47,239 bases of DNA. It comes from Shewanella sp. TC10. GTDB lineage: Bacteria > Pseudomonadota > Gammaproteobacteria > Enterobacterales > Shewanellaceae. Positions 16,589 through 24,033 of the stretch are shown here, one piece after another. Position 1 is the first letter of the stretch. Every line of letters begins with the position of its first letter. The translations under genes and the position numbers were made by a program. Under the pieces are notes generated by a model. The model searched no databases. It worked only from the letters and a program-made list of their open reading frames with translations, and was not told the origin of the DNA. The DNA lies in assembly GCF_009663145.1 (NCBI RefSeq), contig NZ_VKHR01000043.1:1-47239 (forward strand), written 5' to 3'.

Positions 16589-17358
16589 AACCAAGCCGTC
16601 CATGCAAGGTGCGCAGCTATAGATAATACAGTAATAATAAATAGTGGCTTAACAAAAGGGATCCCAAATCTAATCGCTGATTTAGCGCCGATGTATGATC
16701 CTGCCATCATGCAAAAGCCTATCCACAGTCCTAATATCCAATCAACTTCACCCAATAATGCAAAAATGACCAATGCAGTGACGTTACTCACCGATGTCAT
16801 GACTCGCGCTAAAGCACAACTATTAAGTAAAGGGAGCTTATGTAATCTAATACTCGATACAGTCCAGAAAGCTCCAATTCCTGGACCTGCAAAACCATCG
16901 TAACCACCAAGTAATACTCCTTGCGCCACTTGTTTTTGCTTACAAGGGGATGTCATTGGTGGCTCTTTTAAGTTCTCACCCATAGCTTTTGGGCTAAATA
17001 AGGTATAAATCGCAATACTGATGATGACTAAGGGGAGTATTTTTTCAAGCCAAGCTGCATCAATTAAGTAAACAAAGATGCTACCTAATATTGCGCCTAT
17101 GAATGTTGCTATAAAGGCTGTGCGCCAAAACTTCAATCTTATGAGTTGCTGCTTATAGTATGTGTAACCAGCAGTGATAGAGCCAAAACAAGCCGCCAGC
17201 TTATTAGTGCCTAATGCTAAATGAGGTGGGATCCCCATGGTTAATAGAGCGGGAATAGACAATAGCCCACCACCACCGACAACGGCATCAATAAACCCTG
17301 CGACAAGACCGATGACGGCTAATATGATCCAATGACTTGGATCTAACAAGAATTCCAA
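16585..17358 (-). CDS. TSUP/TauE-SafE family inner-membrane permease
   Basis: A 257-residue member of the TSUP (DUF81) family of sulfite, sulfoacetate and other organosulfur or C2 compound permeases. It shows about eight hydrophobic segments and the repeated family signature: GFIDAVVGGGGLLSIPALL at about residue 21 and LLGGYDGFAGPGIGAFW at about 148, each near a conserved Gly/Pro-rich turn. The start is a TTG at 17358 with AGGT about 7 nt upstream, 8 nt after the dinG stop. It ends in a 4-bp overlap with priC. A substrate cannot be told from sequence. Its place inside a DNA repair operon is odd unless it is only co-transcribed. Confidence 0.88.
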   Translation of the reverse strand: MEFLLDPSHWIILAVIGLVAGFIDAVVGGGGLLSIPALLTMGIPPHLALGTNKLAACFGSITAGYTYYKQQLIRLKFWRTAFIATFIGAILGSIFVYLIDAAWLEKILPLVIISIAIYTLFSPKAMGENLKEPPMTSPCKQKQVAQGVLLGGYDGFAGPGIGAFWTVSSIRLHKLPLLNSCALARVMTSVSNVTALVIFALLGEVDWILGLWIGFCMMAGSYIGAKSAIRFGIPFVKPLFIITVLSIAAHLAWTAWL

Positions 17359-17366
17359 ATAAATAC

Positions 17367-19442
17367 CTATTCAATAACTTTACGAAATGGCGGTAGGGCA
17401 TCGAGTAGTGATTTGCCATAACGCTTAGTAATAAGACGTCGGTCTAAAATGGTAACTCGACCATAGTCATCTTCTTTACGAAGTAATCTACCACAACTCT
17501 GGATTAATTTGCGTGAAGCGTCAGGAATAGTTAGCTGCAGGAATGGATTACCACCTTTACTCTTGATGTATTCAGCATGTGCTTGTTCAACGGGAGAGGT
17601 TGGTACTGCAAAAGGGAGCTTAGTGACAATCAAATTAGTTAAATAGTCACCAGGTAAATCTAAACCTTCAGAAAAACTACCTGTACCAAAAATAATACTG
17701 GGTTTCCCTTCATCGCAACGTTTTTTATGTTGCTGCAATATTTGTTGCCTTGGCATAGTGCCTTGAACAAAAAGTTGCTCTTTTGGGATTTTACTAATGA
17801 CTTGGTCTGTTACTTTCTCCATTTGCCAATAAGAGGCAAACAAAACCAAAGTCGCCATTTCATCTTCAACCAGTGCGATGATTTGTTCTGCTAACTCATC
17901 TGTGAAGTTGTCCTCTGTCGGTTCGTTATTCATTTGAGGTATGAATAAGGTGGCATTATTCTCGTAATCAAATGGGGATAATAATGCGAGAAAGCGACTA
18001 CCGTCGTGAAGAGATAAACCGACCTGATGAGCAAAATGATTGAAATTATTTAAGGCTCTAAGTGTGGCGCTGCATAAAACGACGCCAGCGGCTTTTTGCC
18101 ATAACATATGCTCAAGCATAAAACCGACTTCAATAGGCGATGCGCAAAACAAGTAATCTTGTTGTTTACCAGTAATAAGCTCTGCCCATCTAGCCATTGG
18201 TGCGCCTTTTTTGGAGTCTTCTTTTGCGAGCATCTTCCATAGTTTGCTTAAATTTTCGAGTCTTTGCAGGATAAATCCAGCCTCAGACAGGGCTGATTCA
18301 GACTGATGCTTTGGCAGTTCACCATCTTTAATGGCTTCACTGAGCACTGATTGAATTTTGTTAAACTGTTTAACTGCTAGATTTGAAGTTGTGGCTAAAT
18401 TTTCTGCCATGATTAAGAGTGACTCAGGTAATTTACCATTTTCGAAACGTAACCTTGTTTCTGGGTTAGCAAATAGTTTGGGCTGAGTATCGCAAAAATG
18501 CGCCACTTGATTAAGTTGGGTCACTAAGTCGCCAATATGGTCCAGCATGGCTTGTACTGGCGCAATGATGTGGGTGGTTTTAAGCTGGTTTTGTAGTTTT
18601 GAGCATGTTTTAGATGCTTTTTCTAACCAATCACTTGCGCCTCTAAGCGTCGCCTGTGCACTAGAGAAATCTCTTGCGACAGTGGGTAAGTGATGGGCCT
18701 CATCAATGACATAAAACATGTCCTCTGGCTCAGGTAAAATGACACCGCCACCGAGCTCTAAATCGGCAAATAATAAACTATGGTTAACGATTAATACGTC
18801 CCATGTCTCGACATCTTCACGTGCTTTATGAAATGGGCAATTGTGGTGACTCGACATTTGGCGATGACAGCTGTGTTTATCGCAGCAGATCTGTTGCCAT
18901 AGAAAGTCTGGTAATGGTTGTTTTAAGGTATCAATCTCGCCATTCCATTTACCTTCTTGAAAGTCTTGATGCAGCGCTTTTAATAAATCAATCTGGCTTT
19001 GATCTGGCTTAGTTTGCCACATGGCCATTTGTGAAGTGTCTTCTGGACCTATCATGGCAGCAAGTTTTGCAAGGCAAACATATCTTTGTCTGCCCTTAAC
19101 TAGTCCAAATTTAAAGTCGACACCAGATTGTTGCAAAAAGAAGGGCAGATCTTTGTGAAGTAATTGCTCTTGAAGTGCCACAGTTGCCGTTGCAATACAG
19201 ACCTTTTTTTTGCTAGCGAGAGCCAGAGGAATTGTACCTAGAATATAAGATAAAGACTTACCGATACCGGTTCCAGCTTCGCATACCATGATACGACGTT
19301 GCTTATCGTAATCACCTGCTAACGTTTTAGATATTTCTGCCACCATATAGTTTTGTTCTCTGCGGGAACGAAAATTTGGCATCGCAGTCGCAATATCTTT
19401 ATAGATAGTGCGGATCTGAGTTTTAATATGATCCGTTAACAT
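17367..19442 (-). CDS. dinG: DinG, iron-sulfur superfamily 2 DNA helicase
   Basis: Damage-inducible 5'-3' helicase that resolves R-loops, D-loops and forks. The 691-residue product has Walker A GTGIGKS (about 57-63). Iron-sulfur cysteines lie at about 123, 186/187, 192 and 202 (YVCLAKL; CCDKHSCHRQ; HHNCPFH), fitting the E. coli DinG pattern. The DEAH box is VIDEAHHLP (about 247), with C-terminal helicase motifs GTGSFSEGLDLPG and SCGRLLRKEDDYGR. E. coli DinG is 716 residues. It heads a four-gene minus-strand operon (8-nt gap, 4-bp overlap, 9-nt gap). A LexA box lies 52 nt upstream of its ATG and is shared with divergent polB. Confidence 0.95.
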   Translation of the reverse strand: MLTDHIKTQIRTIYKDIATAMPNFRSRREQNYMVAEISKTLAGDYDKQRRIMVCEAGTGIGKSLSYILGTIPLALASKKKVCIATATVALQEQLLHKDLPFFLQQSGVDFKFGLVKGRQRYVCLAKLAAMIGPEDTSQMAMWQTKPDQSQIDLLKALHQDFQEGKWNGEIDTLKQPLPDFLWQQICCDKHSCHRQMSSHHNCPFHKAREDVETWDVLIVNHSLLFADLELGGGVILPEPEDMFYVIDEAHHLPTVARDFSSAQATLRGASDWLEKASKTCSKLQNQLKTTHIIAPVQAMLDHIGDLVTQLNQVAHFCDTQPKLFANPETRLRFENGKLPESLLIMAENLATTSNLAVKQFNKIQSVLSEAIKDGELPKHQSESALSEAGFILQRLENLSKLWKMLAKEDSKKGAPMARWAELITGKQQDYLFCASPIEVGFMLEHMLWQKAAGVVLCSATLRALNNFNHFAHQVGLSLHDGSRFLALLSPFDYENNATLFIPQMNNEPTEDNFTDELAEQIIALVEDEMATLVLFASYWQMEKVTDQVISKIPKEQLFVQGTMPRQQILQQHKKRCDEGKPSIIFGTGSFSEGLDLPGDYLTNLIVTKLPFAVPTSPVEQAHAEYIKSKGGNPFLQLTIPDASRKLIQSCGRLLRKEDDYGRVTILDRRLITKRYGKSLLDALPPFRKVIE

Positions 19443-19494
19443 GTATGACCCATTAGCAATCTTTACTTACTAATTCTTTATTTGCTGGTATATG

Positions 19495-19510
19495 CTGTAC
19501 ATAATAACAG
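19495..19510. promoter_or_regulatory. LexA (SOS) box between dinG and polB
   Basis: CTGTACATAATAACAG is an exact CTGT-N8-ACAG match to the gamma-proteobacterial LexA consensus, with an AT-rich centre. It lies 52 nt before the dinG start and 168 nt before the polB start. A TATAAA at 19528-19533 could be the polB -10, placing the box over the -35. Both E. coli homologues are LexA targets. Confidence 0.85.
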
Positions 19511-19540
19511 TGATTTTGATTGTTCGGTATAAATAATCGA

Positions 19541-19588
19541 ATGTTAAAACAACTCTTGTCATTTAAAGGTCATGAATTTGCTGCGTAA
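19541..19588 (+). CDS. Possible 15-residue leader peptide upstream of polB
   Basis: ATG at 19541 to TAA at 19586-19588 encodes MLKQLLSFKGHEFAA. No clear ribosome binding site; the ATG lies almost at the predicted polB transcript start. Four bases after its stop the next short ORF begins. Low support. Confidence 0.2.
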   Translation: MLKQLLSFKGHEFAA

Positions 19589-19592
19589 GAAA

Positions 19593-19679
19593 ATGTTTAA
19601 AAAATCATATCTAGCCTGTTTATCAATAACGGCAGCTTCAAACGCTTATCGGGTGTTACTTTATGGGCTGTGTGATTAA
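19593..19679 (+). CDS. Possible 28-residue ORF overlapping the polB start
   Basis: ATG at 19593 reads MFKKSYLACLSITAASNAYR and eight more codons to a TAA whose last A is the first base of the polB ATG (TAATG). polB has no visible ribosome binding site, so coupling to this ORF would explain its translation. Its own upstream TAAGAAA is weak. The sequence resembles a signal peptide without a mature part, so a gene remnant is the alternative. Confidence 0.3.
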   Translation: MFKKSYLACLSITAASNAYRVLLYGLCD

Positions 19680-22183
19680 TGACTTCAAAATCTTTACAGG
19701 ACACGGATCTGCAAGCGGATAAAAACTTGCTATCAATTAAAGGCAGAGTATTAACACGCCATGCAAGGTACCTAAATGGTAAATTGTTAGTGCAATATTT
19801 TGTGAAAACAGTATCTGGGCCTTGTTTAGTTGAAGTCGAACATGCTGAAGTCATATGTTTTTGTAGACAAGAAGATGCTGCATTTATATTAAGCCATTTT
19901 ACTTCTGGCATTCGTATTGAAGCCGTTAAGCTTAAGAATTTCAATCACCAGCAAGTGTCATGCATATACCTTAAGTCAACAAAGGTACAAAAGCAGTTAT
20001 TGAGAATTGCCAATGATGCAGGAATTGAGATTTATGAAGCGGATATAAGAGTAGAGCAGCGCTATTTAATAGAACGCTTTATTGCATTAGATGCTGAATT
20101 TATTGCAAATGCTGCATTAATTAACGGTATAAATAAACGGCAAAATGAGTATCAACACGCTGCCTCACTGAACACTGCTGATACGCTTCCTAAATATTCT
20201 GCAATAAAAGCACGTAAAGCAGATGTGGAAGTTGCGCTTTCAATGATCTCATTGGATTTTGAGTGTAGCCCTACAGGAGAGCTGTATTCCGTCGGCTTAT
20301 ATGGAGCTAAGTCAGCACTTGATGATAATAGTGAGCTATATCAAAAAGTGATTATGGTTGGTCAGCCACAAGTAGATGAAGCCCTTAGCCAAGAAGATCA
20401 AGCTGAAGGTGCGAGTAAATATATTCATTGGGTAGAAAATGAAATTCAATTAATTTATGAGCTCATCACTTGGTTCAATGATTATGATCCAGACGTCATT
20501 ATAGGCTGGGCAGTTGTTACTTTCGATTTGGCGTTATTATATCGACGCTGTCTGTTACATAATATTCCTTTACTTATTGGCCGTGCTGGAACTGAACTGT
20601 CATGGAAAGTTGAAGATAAATTTAGGCCCGAAACATTATCACTTCCCGGTCGGGTTGTTCTCGATGGTATCGATTGGATTAAAGCGGCTTTTTATCAATT
20701 TGAACGTTACTCACTCGAACACGTATCTCAGCATTTATTGGATGAAGGTAAAGCGATAGATCATGTTGAAAATCGAGGCCAAGAGATTTGTCATTTATTT
20801 ACCCACGATAAACCCGCATTAGCTATTTATAATCTGACCGATTGCAGACTTGTTTGGGATATATTCAAGAAAACCCAACTGCTTTCTTTTGCATTAGAAA
20901 GAGCAAAGTTAACTGGATTAGAATTTGGTCGCGTTGGCGCATCTGTTGCAGCATTCAATAATTTATATCTTCCCCATTTGCATCGAAGTGGTTACGTGGC
21001 GCCTGCAAGGGCTGCAAGCAACGGATTAGAGTCTCCTGGTGGATATGTGATGGATTCAATTCCGGGCTTTTATAAAGATGTGCTGGTACTCGATTTTAAA
21101 AGTTTATACCCATCAATCATTCGGACATTTTTAATTGACCCCAAAGGCCTTGTTGAAGCAAAGCACCAAACTGAAGATGCAACAGTGCCAGGCTTTTTAG
21201 AGGCAAGATTCAGTCGCGATAATCCAATATTACCTAGCTTGATTGCCAAATTAGCTGAGCAAAGAGAGCTCGCTAAATTGCATCAAGATAAACCACTTTC
21301 TCAAGCTATTAAAATAATAATGAACTCTTTATATGGTGTATTAGGTTCAAGAGGGTGCGTGTTTCATGATGCCAAGCTCGCAAGTTCGATTACTATGCGT
21401 GGTCATCAAATAATGAAGCAAACTAAAACTTGGATAGAAGAAGAGGGATATAAAGTTATTTATGGTGATACTGATTCAACCTTTGTATGGCTAGGCGAGG
21501 ATCATCAAATTCAAGATATCAATAGCCTAGGAGATGAACTAGCTACCTTAGTTACTAAGAAATGGCGAGAGACTTGTATTGAAGAATATCAAATTGACAG
21601 CTTTTTAGAATTAGAGTTTGAAAGCCATTTCAATCAATTTGTGATGCCAACGCTAAGAGGTTCTGATGCAGGTAGCAAAAAACGCTATGTTGGCTCATCT
21701 AAAGATAACGAAGGACAGCTTGAGCTAACATTTAAAGGAATGGAGCAAGTGAGAAGTGATTGGAGCCCTGTTGCAAGAAGAATCCAATATCATTTGTATT
21801 TCTTACTGTTTACTCAAGGTGATGTGAAAGCGTATTTACAACAAGAACTACAAAAGCTTGAAAATGGTGAATTAGATGATGAGTTAGTATTTCGCAAGCG
21901 TTTAAAAAGGCATGTTGAAGAATACACTGCTAAATCCTCTCCACACGTTAAAGCGGCGATTAGATTAGTGCAAATATCTGGAGATGCTAACGCTGGGAAA
22001 CGGGGCAAAATGATCGAATATAGGATGACACTCAATGGCTCCCAGCCTATAGAGGCACTAAATGAAGCAATAGATTATCAATATTATGTGGAAAAGCAGA
22101 TTAAACCCATTGCAGAACCCGTATTAGCCCTGTTAGGAGAGGGTTTTGACAGCCTCAATAGTCATCAAATGATGTTAATTTAG
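19679..22183 (+). CDS. polB: DNA polymerase II (family B)
   Basis: SOS-induced repair and bypass polymerase with 3'-5' proofreading. The 834 residues (E. coli 783) show the exonuclease I motif LDFECSPTG (about 190-198) and a second exonuclease region WAVVTFDLALLYRR (about 279). Polymerase motif A is VLDFKSLYPSIIR (about 470), motif B is IKIIMNSLYGVLGS (about 543) and motif C is YGDTDSTFVW (about 595). The N-terminus is longer than in E. coli. An in-frame stop lies just upstream, so ATG 19679 is the earliest start; there is no clear ribosome binding site, and a short ORF overlaps it (TAATG). A LexA box lies upstream. No terminator was seen before the porin gene. Confidence 0.95.
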   Translation: MTSKSLQDTDLQADKNLLSIKGRVLTRHARYLNGKLLVQYFVKTVSGPCLVEVEHAEVICFCRQEDAAFILSHFTSGIRIEAVKLKNFNHQQVSCIYLKSTKVQKQLLRIANDAGIEIYEADIRVEQRYLIERFIALDAEFIANAALINGINKRQNEYQHAASLNTADTLPKYSAIKARKADVEVALSMISLDFECSPTGELYSVGLYGAKSALDDNSELYQKVIMVGQPQVDEALSQEDQAEGASKYIHWVENEIQLIYELITWFNDYDPDVIIGWAVVTFDLALLYRRCLLHNIPLLIGRAGTELSWKVEDKFRPETLSLPGRVVLDGIDWIKAAFYQFERYSLEHVSQHLLDEGKAIDHVENRGQEICHLFTHDKPALAIYNLTDCRLVWDIFKKTQLLSFALERAKLTGLEFGRVGASVAAFNNLYLPHLHRSGYVAPARAASNGLESPGGYVMDSIPGFYKDVLVLDFKSLYPSIIRTFLIDPKGLVEAKHQTEDATVPGFLEARFSRDNPILPSLIAKLAEQRELAKLHQDKPLSQAIKIIMNSLYGVLGSRGCVFHDAKLASSITMRGHQIMKQTKTWIEEEGYKVIYGDTDSTFVWLGEDHQIQDINSLGDELATLVTKKWRETCIEEYQIDSFLELEFESHFNQFVMPTLRGSDAGSKKRYVGSSKDNEGQLELTFKGMEQVRSDWSPVARRIQYHLYFLLFTQGDVKAYLQQELQKLENGELDDELVFRKRLKRHVEEYTAKSSPHVKAAIRLVQISGDANAGKRGKMIEYRMTLNGSQPIEALNEAIDYQYYVEKQIKPIAEPVLALLGEGFDSLNSHQMMLI

Positions 22184-22406
22184 TGTTGCTTGATATTGCA
22201 TTTGTGGTCATTCGTTACTATTTTTGTATGGTTTGATAGTTGATTGTACTGTTTGATGTGTTCTTTTGGTGTATTACGGCGAGAAAAGCACTCATTTCTT
22301 TGTTTCGACATATTTCAGCGTGCTAGCCTTTAATCAAAGGATAATACAAACAAAATGGACTGTTATCAGAAATAATGATGAATTTTAAATGGGAAGGTTT
22401 AGCTCG

Positions 22407-23594
22407 ATGAAAAAAACTTTAATCGCTTCAGCACTTGCAACCGTAATGTTCGTACCAACTGCTTCAGCTATCGAAATCTATAATGATGACAAAAATTCTG
22501 TAGAAATTGGTGGCTTTATCGATGCACGTGTATTTCACGGACAAGACACAACAGAAGTTGTAAACGGTGCATCACGTATTAACTTTGGCTTTGATCGTCA
22601 AATGGGTGATGGCTGGAATGCTTTTGCTAAATTAGAGTGGGGCGTGAATCCATTTGGTGACAGTGAAATTATTTATAACAACGACCAACTTTCATATGAA
22701 AACGGTGACTTCCTTTCTAATCGTTTAGGTTATGTTGGCGTTAACCACGATACATACGGTACTTTAACTATTGGTAAGCAATGGGGTGCTTGGTACGATG
22801 TAGTTTACAACACTAACTACGGTTTTGTATGGGATGGTGATGCTTCAGGTACTTACACCTACAACAAAGGCGATGGTTCTGTAAATGGTACCGGCCGTGG
22901 TGACAAAACAGTTCAATACCGTAATGCATTCGGTGATTTCAGCTTTGCAGTTCAAGCTCAACTAAAACAAGATGAGTTTGAAGTTACTGCTGATGGTACC
23001 ATTGATGGTCAACCTCCAGTATCTCCAATGATCAGTGCTCAACAGACAGTTGCCACGATCGAGTACAACAACACGTATGGCTTAGCGTTAACTTATCAAG
23101 CTACTGATAAGTTCGTAGTCACTGCTGGTGTTAATGCTGGTGAGTTCAAAGGTGAGACCATTGAGAACGAAAAAATTGAAGAAACTGATATCATCTACGG
23201 TGTAGGTCTAACTTACGGCGGTTGGGATGATGAAGGTTTATACGCTGCAGCTAACTACAGCAAACAAGAGTTCCATGACACTGATAACATCGGTCGTTTA
23301 ATTTCTGAAGCTTATGGTGTAGAAACGCTTTTATCATACCGTTTCGATAACAATATTCGTGCATTCCTTTCATACAACATCTTAGATGCGGGTGATCAAT
23401 ATAAGGCTGAATACAACGGCGATACGTTTAAGCGCCAATTCACTGTAGCTGGTCTGCACTACATCTGGGATGCTAATACAGTTATCTACATTGAAGGTCG
23501 CATCGACAACAGTGACTTCAGTGGAAGTGAAGAAGCTGCAATGAAGTTATCTGATGATGACGGAATTGGTTTCGGTATTCGTTACGTGCTTTAA
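22407..23594 (+). CDS. Gram-negative outer-membrane porin
   Basis: General diffusion porin of the OmpC/OmpF-like 16-strand group. The 395-residue product has a signal peptide (residues 1-21, ending ASA-IEIY), then the classic first strands SVEIGGFIDARV and SRINFGFDRQMGDGWNAFAK. LGYVGVNHDTYGTLTIGKQW, the loop-bearing core of the family, follows. The chain ends GFGIRYVL, without the usual final Phe. An upstream in-frame ATG at 22389 sits inside the ribosome binding site (GGGAAGG), so ATG 22407 is preferred. It has its own terminator and precedes a TonB-dependent receptor. Substrate unknown. Confidence 0.92.
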   Translation: MKKTLIASALATVMFVPTASAIEIYNDDKNSVEIGGFIDARVFHGQDTTEVVNGASRINFGFDRQMGDGWNAFAKLEWGVNPFGDSEIIYNNDQLSYENGDFLSNRLGYVGVNHDTYGTLTIGKQWGAWYDVVYNTNYGFVWDGDASGTYTYNKGDGSVNGTGRGDKTVQYRNAFGDFSFAVQAQLKQDEFEVTADGTIDGQPPVSPMISAQQTVATIEYNNTYGLALTYQATDKFVVTAGVNAGEFKGETIENEKIEETDIIYGVGLTYGGWDDEGLYAAANYSKQEFHDTDNIGRLISEAYGVETLLSYRFDNNIRAFLSYNILDAGDQYKAEYNGDTFKRQFTVAGLHYIWDANTVIYIEGRIDNSDFSGSEEAAMKLSDDDGIGFGIRYVL

Positions 23595-23618
23595 CTGCAG
23601 AAGCCGTTTTTAAATTGA

Positions 23619-23648
23619 AAAACACCCTATTTAGGGTGTTTTTTTTTG
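23619..23648 (+). terminator. Rho-independent terminator after the porin
   Basis: Stem aacaccct/agggtgtt (23621-23628 with 23633-23640), loop attt, then nine or ten T. The A-run before the stem may let it also act on the other strand. Confidence 0.9.
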
Positions 23649-24033
23649 GCTGAAAGAAATAAAAATACTCCACTTGTTAACTGAATGTTCAAAATTGCTT
23701 GGTTTTTAATAATTAAGCGGTTCAAAAAAGCACCAGTTGAAAACAAAATGTTAACAACAGGGTTTTCTAATGGTAATTAATTAAACCCTTTTTAATCAAG
23801 AGTTTAGAACTTGCTGGTAGGTGATAGTTCTATGTTTGTTCAAATATATGAACAGATCCACTACTAAAAAGGTTCTCTCTCTCATTATGTTAATGAAACT
23901 TATGTTGAATAAATGTTTTATTTGTGATTTTATTGCTCTTGAAATGTAGTAGCGGTGTAATTCGCACACATTCACCAACTTGATTTAATTGAGGTTGGAA
24001 AATAAGAAAGATATAAGTCCAGGGAGATTGACA
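23649..24033. other. 385-nt upstream region of the TonB-dependent receptor
   Basis: No gene recognised. It holds an 18-bp palindrome TGTTCA-N6-TGAACA at 23837-23854, about 180 nt before the receptor start, which could be a regulator site. No Fur box was found. The rest is AT-rich. Confidence 0.45.

Noticed and set aside
22184..22406. LexA or Fur site before the porin
   Set aside because: No match to either consensus in the gap.
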